Assembly: GCA_008704415.1 (NCBI GenBank)
Contig: VXIS01000071.1
Location: 62,001-126,000 of the forward strand
Length of the DNA stretch: 64,000 bases
From: Sphaerosporella brunnea
Taxonomy: Eukaryota; Ascomycota; Pezizomycetes; Pezizales; Pyronemataceae
Direction of reading: 5' to 3'
In this document: one piece after another, positions 34,763-45,133 of the stretch
Numbering within the stretch: position 1 is the stretch's first letter
Layout of the letters: each line of letters opens with the position of its first letter
Made by a program: the position numbers and the translations under genes
Notes under the pieces: generated by a model
Databases searched by the model: none
Told to the model about the DNA's origin: nothing
What the model saw: only the letters and a program-made list of their open reading frames with translations

Positions 34763-35738
34763 GTTGCTTTGGTTGGAGGTTTGTGTGGTGGTCGAGTGAT
34801 GCTCGTGTGAAGGTCTGCTGTGATGCTGGCTGGTGGAAGGAAGGTAGCCAGAGTGGCCACATATAAATCCCCCCATTTCCTTCCGTTCTTTGGACTACTT
34901 CACGACGAGAGTCGAATGATCTCATGGCATGATTGTGCTCTTCGTTGTTTTCTAGATCTACTGCATTGTTCATGCGAGGACTCGGAGAGAGTACGATGGT
35001 GGACTGACAATAAGCCCCCGCTTCAGCCGTCGGAATATAAGAAGCTGTCGGAGCTGCCCGGCGTGGACTGAGTGTGGCGTGGTGCGCTTGCGGATGCGGC
35101 TAATATGCGCTGCGCTGACTGGGCTTGCCGGGGTGGGGGCTGGGTGAGGTGGGATGATTCTTGGGACGACATGGGAGAGGAGTTTGCGGGTTGTGGGTCG
35201 ATTGCTGCGGAGGGGAACGGCAGGGAGGGGCATTTGTTTTGGCCAGGCTGTGATTGCTTGATATTGATGGCTAGCCTGAGGGTTTGGTTGTGGGGTTCTC
35301 GCATCTACAACGAGGGAGTGGAATTCGCTTGTTCTGGATCTATCCTACACCTACATGGCGCTTTTGGACCTTGGCCATGAGAGTTTTTGGTGTGAATCCC
35401 GCTGTCTACCGGCGATCGGATGAAGGCCATGGAAAACGTGTGTTTCGACACCAGTACAGGCTTTCATCTTGGGAACACTTGGGTCGGCCCAGGGGCCATC
35501 TTGCTCGTCGATACATACTTGCTCACCGGGGCATGCAAGCAGTAATGTTGAGTCAGCCCGATCTTCCACCCAGTAATAGACGCACGCAGTGCATGTTGAC
35601 CTTTTCCCCTCGGTTCATCTCGATCAAAAGCATCCCGAATATCTACACCCCCAATCCCATGGCCATCGGATTGGCCCCCGGTACCTTAGTTGGTACCTAC
35701 TTCCCCCACCCCCAACACTACAATCCTAAACATCCGCC
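34763..35738. other. Spacer without recognised gene
   Basis: About 975 bp with no supported gene. The right end (about 35640-35738) is C-rich and may be the promoter of the following ORF. Confidence 0.35.
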
Positions 35739-36170
35739 ATGTTCTCCAACAGATACCGAGCTCCGCCCGCCTTCATCCCATGCAACTGCATCCTTCCCGC
35801 CCGCGTCCCCTGTAAAGGAGAAATCCGGGAAACGCACCTCGACGAAGAGAGCGTAATCGTCTGCGACAAGCAGCACCGGGTAGATAATCAGTGCGCGCAC
35901 ATATGGCTCACGCTGCAGGGCGAGAAGCACAAGGAGAGGGTACGGATGCAGTTGCCGTGTGGGTGTCTCATGCGCGGAGGCCCGGAATGCGATGTTTGGG
36001 AGAAGGTCGTGAATTCGCTGGGGTATGCGACGGAAAGAGATGAGGGCAGGAGAGTGGTTTTGGTGGAGCCGCCCTTGTGGAAACAGCTGCTCTTGGATGC
36101 TGGCCAGAACGTGGTTGATGGGTTTTTCCGGGTTGTTAGGTATTTGGAGAAACTCAATGAAGAGCCATAG
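35739..36170 (+). CDS. Hypothetical cysteine-rich 143-residue protein
   Basis: Single open frame from an ATG with sequence that looks protein-like throughout: CNCILPARVPCKGEIRETHL, a middle with CDKQHRVDNQCAHIWLTLQG, LPCGCLMRGGPECDVWEKVV, and an amphipathic C-terminus VVDGFFRVVRYLEKLNEE. Nine cysteines, several in close pairs, suggest a metal-binding or small fungus-specific protein. No family recognised, no signal peptide, no intron seen. It could still be a chance ORF, but its length exceeds the noise ORFs around it. Confidence 0.5.
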   Translation: MFSNRYRAPPAFIPCNCILPARVPCKGEIRETHLDEESVIVCDKQHRVDNQCAHIWLTLQGEKHKERVRMQLPCGCLMRGGPECDVWEKVVNSLGYATERDEGRRVVLVEPPLWKQLLLDAGQNVVDGFFRVVRYLEKLNEEP

Positions 36171-38686
36171 ATACCCTTACATGTAACTCGTGTACGTAGT
36201 ATGAGTCTGAAAGGGGAGTCTAGAAGGATCGCTGAATGAGATGGCATCGCTGTTTTCTATCCGGACCGGCACTCGGTGAGAATCGGAGCGAGCGAGTGCT
36301 GGGCAGTGAGCAAATTCTGGCGATCGTGAGCACGACTGCCATACCCGGACCTTAATAATAGTTCTATTGGGCCGGGCGATGTGCAGGTGTACCACATCGA
36401 TCCTGCGGTCAACGAACGCGCAAGCAGAAGAAGACAAAGGCTCCCGAAGCCCGTAGACTTTGGCGGCAACAATGATGCCGAAGATGGGAGAGTTCCCGTC
36501 GGCCTTTTTCTCTCGGCTCCGACTGCACTCTGGAGGTGAAGCTTATCTTTGTGTCCGGCCTCACACCCGCCGTCTCTAGTTAGGAAAGCGTTGGGCTCCC
36601 ACAATCACATCGCATTCGGGGCCAAACAACAATGTTTCTTTCACCATGCATGTAGGCGGCACTCAAAACTTGACAGGTGGTGCTCACGAAAGTGGTAACT
36701 CTGGGTTTCCGTCTGCGTGGTGATCAGTCAATCAAAATCAGATGGGATAACCTTTGCTGGCCCTAATCTTCCCCGCGGACAAACAGGGCGTCGTCGTCGT
36801 GGTCGTTCGGTTGACTTTCTTGCGTGACGGGATCGACTATTTTCTCACAACGACGGGAAGCCACCGCGCCGTGCAGTTCGCTAAGGACAACCAGCTGGTC
36901 TTTGGGGCGTCAGGCTTAGCCGGACAAGCCCAGGCACGATGGCAGTATTGCCTGCTCTCTGCCATACTCTCATACAGTGGCCAGAAAAACCTTTTACCAG
37001 TGGGCTGGTGGTCAGACTGGTGTTTACACCGAACCCAAGGCCGTCGCCATAACCTCATCTTCGAGTTCCATCAATTCCTCCTCAATTTCCAGCAACTGTT
37101 CTCCTTCAACTTGGTCCCAACTACGTGGCTGCCTGAAGGAACAATTCAGAATGCGCCTATTTACATGGATGTAGGATAGCTTGTCTGCACGCTCTGCTGT
37201 GAGGCGATTCCGCTTTTTGTGGTGGATCAAAGTCCTGATACAGAGTTAGAGAGTGTGTGAAGCAAGCTCAGCAAGATCCGGTGCAGAGGGGGGGGTCATT
37301 TCTTCCAGAAATTCACAGCATGATCTGCCAGTCCCCAGATATGACTTTGGCGACGGAAAGGGCCTTGACGGCTCCTGTATTTGGCAAACTGGCTAACGTG
37401 CTGACATTGGGTTTGCGCAATGCTTAACAATATGGATGTCGTCCAGCTGCTTATCCTTTCGTTTGGTTAAAAAGCGGAAGAAGCTTAGCAGGTAATGAGA
37501 TGTGCTTCGATAGCATCTCAGCGGGGAAGAACGTGGTGAATAGCTGTGCGTCCAGACTCTGACCTTTTAGTCTCATTAGAGATGTCTTTAACGAGAGTCC
37601 GGCGATCATCAAGACACGCCCAGAAGGAGGTGTTTTTGATGATTGCTTTAACATATCCACCTCCGGATCGTTGATAAACGGCTGAAGGGCATGCTTGTTA
37701 TCCACAACAGCTTGCAGCGAGGCTGCTTGAGTCTATCTCACTTTCTCTTGGGCTCCGGCACCGAACTCTATATCACAACAAAACAAGCTTTCACACCGGC
37801 CCCAGGCGCAATAATCTACAGTGCAGGTTTACCTAAACTTAAGTCACGTACAGAAAGATACCTAATCGAACCGTAATTATCGACCCCTATTCCAGCACAT
37901 ATCATCGCCTCATTCTCGCATACACACACAGGACCAAGGTTTGGTCCAAAATAAATGTCTAGGTTCGAGAATTTTGGACAGTTGGGGAAGGGCCCCGGCC
38001 GCGGTTTCTTAATCTTGTTTGTTTGTTGATATCGGCTTTCTGTCGACTGCTAGTGGAAGCTTACCTGGACAAGTGGAAGACGGCTCGGAAGGAATCGCCA
38101 CCAAAAAGCTAGAAATCCGTCATGTGCTGAGAGCGGGCGTTGCTTTGACGGAATTTGCGACTCGTTTCTGGGGAAGATGATTCTGGGCTTCGAAGGTGGA
38201 AACGTTAACAAGAAGGCACCCACCAAAAAGTAAAGCAAATAAGTACTAAAACTTGGGATTGCAGCTACCTACCGTATTATCTCGGTACTACGGCAATGTG
38301 GCAAAGTCACTGCGCTCTGTGGGGAAGTCACTCAGCCTCCTGGCAAAGTCACTTAGCCACCCTACCTATTGCAGTAACAATAGGCCAAACACGAGTGCTG
38401 GGCAATAGTTATTAGTAGGCTGGAATTGCGATATGGTGGCGGTCACGGTCGACCATAAGATCTAAGCTCATATCTCCAACCTGGAAGAATCATAAAGACC
38501 GCCAATTGCCCGGTGCTCTTCCCTGATTTGGCGCTAAAACAACACTTCCAGAATGTCGTTTGGTCTAGGTATTGTTTCTGCAACAGCTGTAAAGGCCAAG
38601 CAAGACAGCGGCGCAATGACTGCAAAGCATCCAAGTCCACAAAGTAATATTGTAAGGACAAGGCTACAGCCATGTAGCTAAATTTG
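36171..38686. other. Gene-poor island, left part
   Basis: About 2.5 kb with no recognisable gene on either strand. The longest frame (about 36754-37179, plus) has no family features and starts in a GTC repeat. Holds a 21-bp tandem repeat at 38299-38361 and ends at an inverted-repeat element. Confidence 0.5.
38299..38361. repeat. 21-bp tandem repeat, three copies
   Basis: Three adjacent 21-bp units (38299-38319, 38320-38340, 38341-38361), each starting TGG and containing AAGTCACT, diverged from one another mainly in the last ten bases. Intergenic. Confidence 0.8.
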
Positions 38687-39178
38687 TATGGTGCACAGCG
38701 CTGTAAACCTGGACCTTCATGGGCTAGGGATACCTAACAGCGTGGCAAAAAAAACGAATAGAACAATGACAATTATATATACGATCGAATCACAGGATTA
38801 TTGTAAGTTAAACGCGCTCAGGCTAAGTCGCCCTGGCCCAAGCCGCCGAAGCGGTTCTCCTCTGCCAAATTTTTTGCTCAGACGCCAGGATCGCGGCCAC
38901 TCTGCTTTGACAGCGTCGTTCTGTGCCCTTGTTGCCCCCCCGCGACCGGCATGCAGGTCCACACTTTCTTAGGGTGCGCTGCTCCGCCGGTGCTCCCCAG
39001 ATCTATCACAATCATTTTTTTTATCCTCTTACGAGCGTCGGTCGACTGTGGTTGTGGCAGCAAGAAGTAGTAGTGGTACCCAGGGCGGGTCGACGCCTGG
39101 GGTCACTGAAAGTCACTCACCCGTATTTACCCCTAGCCTAGCCCAAGAAGGTCCAGGTTTAAAGCGACGTGCACTATA
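38687..39178. mobile_element. Second MITE-like element with 42-bp inverted ends
   Basis: The left end (38687-38728, TATGGTGCACAGCGC...) and the reverse complement of the right end (39178-39137, TATAGTGCACGTCGC...) match at 37 of 42 positions, including an unbroken 15-base run TAAACCTGGACCTTC. Both ends begin with TA. The 400-bp interior is non-coding. Unlike the element at 6022 the arms have diverged, so this copy is older. Its terminal sequence differs from the first element, so it is a separate family. Confidence 0.65.
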
Positions 39179-39713
39179 TTCCGCAAAACATGTATACGTC
39201 GTGCAGGGGCTCGGTCCGAGTGCTTCTGATGGGAATTATCTGGGAATATGCACCGTGAGATTTTTTCTGATATCGCACTCGAACTTTTGTTTTACAGCCA
39301 ATCATGTTGGGTCACTCGAAAAATGATTGTGGCTAACATGTGGCCCGCCCCTTGCTGCTGTTATCTTTGCAACACGTCGGGAGGGCGTTAGGCGGCTGAA
39401 TGGACTGGTGACTCGTAGGATTTCCTTCCGGTGAGATTGAAAGCCTCAACTTACAGAATGTGAAATCGGTTCTATTATGTTTACCGGATTATTTTCGGGT
39501 TCTTTGTGGGTATAAACAAGCCAGGGTATCCGTATATTTTCCACAGCAACACAAGTAAAGAATCAGCTAAGCGGATTGACCATCTCAATAAAAACAACCC
39601 TCCTTTATGTACTTTCAGCCTAGTTGCAAGCTGTCTTGGCGCACGTGACCAAAGATTCCTCTCTAGACCCCGAGCTCTCAAAGCTCTTCCCTGCCAAACA
39701 ACAACACAACACC
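39179..39713. promoter_or_regulatory. RecQ upstream region with CACGTGAC site
   Basis: No gene. CACGTGAC at 39642-39649, 65 bp before the RecQ start, matches the Cbf1-type core seen in other promoters of the window. Confidence 0.4.
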
Positions 39714-41698
39714 ATGCCTGGAGAAAAACGTAAAAGGTCGCTGCTCGACATTGACTTCGTGCTTCGGCGCGTCTTTGGCAAGACATCCTTCCGCTCTGTC
39801 CAGCGAGAAGTGATTGAGGTTCTTAATTTCTTATAATTAGGACGGGCCCCGGCGCTAACTGAGTGGATCACCAGGCAGCACTGGAGGGCTGCGATGTTTA
39901 CCTGCAAGCTTCAACTGGTTCGAATCCACCACAAGCGGACAAAAAAGGGGTGAAAACTGACGATGAGTACAAGGCCTGGGGAAAAGCCTTACGTTCCAGC
40001 TTCCGGCTGTGGTGACGGATCATGGGACAACGATTGTTGTCTCGCCATTGTTATCGATCATGGTGCGTACAAAATAAAAAATAAAAAGCCAAGTGGTGCA
40101 CAAAATTTCTGATGATATCACAGGCAAACCAGGTGGAAGCACTTACTGCGGCTGGAGTCAAGGCTGCGAGATTGGACAGCACGATCACCCCCCAAGAAAG
40201 GAACGCAATTTTTAAAGATCTAGAGTGTGGACACCCGATGCTGCGTCTGTTATATGGTCTGTATTTCTCCTCGCCCGGAGTGCAAAGCTGATGAGAGAAA
40301 ATAGTGACGCCTGAGCTCTGTGCCACCCCCAACTTCCGCGCAAAACTCGCTATCGTCCATAAGCAAGGCGAGTTGAACCGGATCGTTGTGGATGAGGCGC
40401 ATTGTATCTCCGGTAAGTCTACTCTATCTGCATGGAAGCAACGTCTGATATAAAGGGGAAAACAGAATGGGGCCACGACTTCCGTGCCGCGTTTAAGCAG
40501 CTGTATTGGTTCAAATGCGAGTTTCCAAAGGTCCCGATCATGGTAAGTAACTCGACGCCAGAGCGGGTTTACGGGTTACGTAGGTTGATTGTTTATTGCT
40601 TTTTGATCAGGCCGTAACTGCGACTGCTACACACAGGGTGCGGGAAGATATCATCCGGATCCTTCGGTTACCGCCTCCGCCACAGTTGCAGATGTTTCTT
40701 CTGTCCACTTCACGTAAGTCTTCCACCCCTTCTTGTAGTGGTATCTAACACACGGTATATCCGCAGGCGCAAATCTCCATTACGAGATCCGCTACATCAA
40801 CGACTCCATAAACCCCCTAGATGATATTTTGGCCTGGTTAAAGGGGGTCTATCAACGGAAGAAAGACATGGACATACGAGACTCCACGGGGCAGAGACAT
40901 ACAGCGGTTTCTGGTCTGATCTACTGCCAAAAGGTAACTGCCCTCCAGAACCTTTGTATCTTCCCTAACCTGCCTGCCTGCCAGCGACAAACCTGCGAAG
41001 ACGTAGCCAAAGAGCTGCGCGCACACGGAATCGGCGCCAGACCCTACCACGCCGTCCTCAACAGTCAGTATCCCCCTGGGGGCCCTCCTCCACACCCTAC
41101 TAACCCTCCTAGACGAGGAGAAAACCGACACAACGCAGAACTGGCTGCTCTCGCTGCCAGGCTACGACATAATAGTCGCCACCACAGCCTTCGGCATGGG
41201 CATCGACAAGGCCAACGTGCGTTTCGTGGTGCACTGGGAATGCCCCATGTCCCTCGAGGCGTATTACCAAGAAGCCGGCCGCGCGGGCCGCGACGGCAAT
41301 GCCGCCCGTTGCATCCTATTCTACTCCCGCGAGTCGAGGGATAGGGCTGCGTACCTCCTTAACCGCGAGGCTGCGCGCGGTGCGAATGAACAGGCCGAGA
41401 GTAGGATGCGAAGCTTTCAAGCTGTAAGTTTTTGTCCTCCCAACACTTTCTTCTGGTGGCTGATGGGTAATAGCTGGTGACCTACTGCGAGGATACAACC
41501 ACCTGCCGCCACGTCTCCATCTCTCGATACTTCGGCGACACCGAAGACCCGGTATGCGACTTTGCGTGCGACGTGTGTAAAGACCGCTCTGCCGTGGCCG
41601 CTGCAAAGCGGAGCGGGCTGGCCGCCGAGGAGTGGGTCAGTACGCAGCGGGAGATGAATGCGGAGAGTTTCTACGGAGGGATGGTGGACTACGATTAA
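39714..41698 (+). CDS. Short RecQ-family DNA helicase
   Basis: 3'-5' DNA helicase of genome maintenance. Eleven exons: 39714-39818, 39875-39917, 39974-40062, 40124-40256, 40305-40412, 40466-40542, 40611-40713, 40767-40933, 40985-41063, 41113-41423 and 41474-41698, giving 479 residues. RecQ motif 0 is [15 protein letters not shown]; motif I is [14 protein letters not shown] (GLGKS in place of the usual GGGKS); motif II is [16 protein letters not shown]; motifs V and VI are [20 protein letters not shown] and [12 protein letters not shown]. The RecQ zinc domain has CEDTTTCRH and CDFACDVC. There is no HRDC or RQC extension, so it is a core-only helicase. Exon density is the highest in the window. 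It is convergent with MCM7; the 3' ends lie 191 bp apart. Confidence 0.93.
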
Positions 41699-41889
41699 CC
41701 AATGGAACCATTTTTTTGTTTTGTTTTGTTTTCCCCTGCCGGAAAATAAAATATCAATTTCGGATTTTTCGTTAGACCATATATCCGTGTCGTGATTGGT
41801 ATCGGAAGAGTAGATATAATACACACCGAACATTTGCCAAAAAAAAAAGAGAAGAAAATGAAAATGAAAACGAACACGAGAAAACCTGA

Positions 41890-44404
41890 CTACTCCATCT
41901 CAACATCCTCATCCTCGTCCTCATCCTCATCGGCATTAATAAACACCAGCTTTGCGCCATTATCGCTGACTTGCCAGACATCGAGCCCTTCATACTCCTC
42001 GACGCACTTAACGAGTGCGTCCTCCGTGAATCCCTTCGCCAGCACGCGCTCGCGGATGACGCGCATAGTGACCTGGTTCCCGCGGCCGGCGGCAGTCTTG
42101 ATGATGCGGTAGATCTTGGAGCTGACGGTGAGATCCTGGCCGGTGTGTCCAGTCTCAGAATCGTAGAGCGAAGCCTTCGAGACCTCGATGAGCCTGAGCG
42201 CCTCGTCGACATCCTCCATGACCACCGTATCCGATAGCCGCAGGCGAGCTAGCGCCTGCGCTAGGCGAAGAACACCCAGCAGGGTTCGCGGGGAGGTGTG
42301 CGTGAACTGTTTCTTCCCGCCTTCTTCGCGCTTACCGAGCTGGCGGAGACGCACGTAAGCCTGCACGACGTAATCGGAGACGTCTTTGGGCACCGTAGGC
42401 CGGTGCTGCCGCGCCAGCGCAATGTAGCTGCGCATTTCCGCCGGCGTCAGCGGCTCGAAATCCATCTCCGGGTGGCGATTCTCCATGTGCACGAAGGTGA
42501 CGTGGCGGGCGAGTTCCTCGTCGTTTTCGCGGCTGGGGGTGTCGAGGATCAGGAAGAGGATGTCGAAACGGGACAGCAGCGCCGCGGGGAGGTTAATGTT
42601 CTCCACTGGGGAGATCTTGGGATTGTATCGGCCGTACAGCGGGTTGGCTGCGGCCAGGATGGAGGTGCGCGCGTTCAGGGAGGTGGTGATGCCCGCTTTG
42701 GAGATGGAGATGGTTTGCTGCTCCATTACCTCGTGGATCGCCGTTCGGTCGCTGTCGTCCATTTTGTCGAATTCATCAATGCAGCAGATGCCGTTGTCTG
42801 CAAGGACGAGCGCACCGCCTTCGAGTACCATCTCGTCTGTGACGGGGTCGCGCATCACGGCGGCGGTCAAACCTACGCCGGAGGATCCACGGCCGGAGGT
42901 GTATACACCTCGTGGGGCGACTTTGGTGATGTACTTCAGCAGCTGGGATTTGGCTACACCGGGATCTCCCATGAGGCAGATGTTGATGTCTCCACGGATT
43001 CGCATGCCGTCTCCCATTTCTTTGGTGACACCGCCGATCAGGAGGAGAAGCAAGCACTTCTTGACATCTTCATGGCCATAGATCTCAGGAGCGATGGATC
43101 GCGCAAGGGTATCGTAGAGTCTTCCATGCTCACGGAGCTCGACGAAACGTTGGCGGGTCTTTGCATCCAGAGTGAGGTCGTTGTCATATTGCTTCTTGTG
43201 CTGCTCTACGTGCTGGAGCTCGAGGTAGGTATCGGTCAACAGACCAGCTTTTAGGGCCTTGAAGCCGGTGTAGGGTGTCGGCAGGAAGATTCCGGCGATG
43301 TCGATGATATCTCCGGGAGTGATTTGACGGACTAGCTCGCCGTGAGCTTGCACCGTCAGGCTGCGAGGGATGTGGCCGACCGGCACCTGCTCGGCCAATT
43401 CCTGGATCTTGATCTCTTGGAAGGGCAAGAACTTGGACGCACGGGTAGAGGGGAAGAGCTGGCCTCGGGCATCGTTGTCTTGACACTCCTTCGAGGGACA
43501 GTCAATCATTGGCGAGAAGGTCTTCGTCTTGATTTCCTGGAAGATTTCGCTTCCACAGCGGTCACAGGTGTAGGCGTTGACAATGACAGCGGGCTTGACG
43601 TCTGAGACACGCGTTGCGATTCCTCGCACGGTGATGAGGTGTCCCAAGTGCTCGCCGCGCACCTGGCGCACAGCCAACGCCTTGTTTCCGGAACCGCTCG
43701 GGGGAAGCGGTCTGAAGAACACCTGATACCGCCGTGTCAGCTGCGCCGGGAAGTACTGAGGCTGACTGTCCAGCGGGGCGGCGCCCTCCTCCTGCCTGCT
43801 CTCGGCAACGGCATTGCGAGCACGGCGCTGGGTAAGAATGATGTCCAAAACGTCGTCGCTGTACGAGGTGTCGACGGTCTGTGGGGGCATAACGGCATCG
43901 ATAGCTCTGGAGAAGATTTCGACATAGTGCGCCGTATTCTCCTGTATCGACTTGACCAGACGCAAGCTCTCGGGACTGTTGGCTTCGTACTCCTTCAGGT
44001 CCTCCAGCTCGATCGTGATCGCTGTTTGCTCGCGGTTGATGATCTTTTGCAGCTGCTCCATGTACTTGAGTTTGGGCTCCGGCACCGCCGCCGCCTGTCG
44101 TCTCCGACCACTCCGTTGTGTTCCCCGAGCGCCGCGACGCCGCGGCGTCTCGTCAACATCCATCTCCTCATCGTCCATGTGCAGGTTTGACAGTGCATTA
44201 CGGGTGCTCTCTTCGGTCGCCCTCGAGGATTTGAAGGATTTGAGAAACTCCTGGAAAGCACCTGCAGCGGGAAGCGATCAGTTTACAGTTCGGATCGGTT
44301 GGCTACGCGCCTCTCGGTCTCCACGCCTGAGGGTAAACAAGCGGAATAAACATGCCTTGCTGGGCATCGTAATCGATGCCGATGTCTACAACCGGAAGAG
44401 CCAT
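41890..44404 (-). CDS. mcm7: MCM7 replicative helicase subunit
   Basis: Subunit of the MCM2-7 helicase loaded at origins in G1. Exons 44404-44356 and 44261-41890 give 806 residues. The start [20 protein letters not shown] is MCM7-like. A zinc finger (CDRCGSEIF...DCPSKEC) is followed by the AAA+ core: Walker [10 protein letters not shown] near 445-453, Walker [14 protein letters not shown], sensor region [10 protein letters not shown] and arginine finger [11 protein letters not shown] winged-helix C-terminus ends in an acidic tail [13 protein letters not shown]. The intron uses a GC donor (AG|GCATGTTT), as in SKI8; the nearby GT would break the frame. An ACGCGT element lies upstream. Confidence 0.97.
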
Positions 44405-45133
44405 TCCTGGGAGAGTCTATCGGGGTATAGGGTATATCGGGAGTGGAGGAGAAATGGGAGGGAGGGGTATCTCTTCGAGTGGTGTTTGGATTGAGTTTTA
44501 GAGCCTGGTGAAACGCGTTGTCGCGTTGTCTGGGGGTGGGTCTTGGCATTTTTCTGTGCCTGGCAGGGCCCAGCACACACGAAATTAGCTGGTGTCACGT
44601 GGAATATTATGTAAAGAAGGATGGCCAAAGATAAGATATGATATGATAAGATGATAAGATAAGATGGGTAGACGGAGCGATAGATAAGATAAATAGCAGC
44701 AGGTTAGGGATATTGCTCCAGCACTGACCCGCAGCATCCTGCCGCAAGATGCCGAATCATATCCATCGTCGGCTCAGAAGAAGAGGCCACTGAGAGCAGC
44801 CCCCGTGTTCCGTTCCTTCTCCACGCCCCCAACAGTGCCAACACTTCCTCTTGGAATCACTCCACCGCGAGGCGCGAGGCACGTGATTGTGCTGCTGAAT
44901 TGGGGACCGTAGCAAAAGATACCTCGGCGTCTAAAATGGTGGCCGCCCACAACCCATCATCCCGTGCACGCCAGCTCCTCCTCAGGAACGACATCCTCGA
45001 GCATAGGCAAAAGTGAGCGCCAAAACGCCCCCCGCCCCTTCCTGCAAGTAATATAGTAATATACCCCCCCCTCCCCCACATCGCCGAATCCCTCCTCCTC
45101 CGTCACGCACGCAACCCAGACCCCCCCCCCCAA
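44405..45133. promoter_or_regulatory. Divergent promoter MCM7 / PEX1
   Basis: 729 bp between two starts. ACGCGT (MCB core) at 44513-44518, about 110 bp from the MCM7 ATG, fits G1/S control. GTCACGTG at 44594-44601 and CACGTGAT at 44880-44887 match the Cbf1-type core. A GATA cluster is listed separately. A C run of 10 or more directly precedes the PEX1 ATG. Confidence 0.5.
44630..44692 (+). promoter_or_regulatory. Cluster of GATA motifs
   Basis: About seven GATA words, most as GATAAG, within roughly 60 bp. This is both a simple repeat and a dense array of the HGATAR sites bound by fungal GATA factors such as AreA or SreA. Whether it is a regulatory array or a microsatellite cannot be told from sequence. 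Confidence 0.4.

Noticed and set aside
36754..37179. 141-codon plus-strand frame
   Set aside because: Composition is not protein-like beyond a Val run from a GTC repeat, with no family features and an equally open minus strand.
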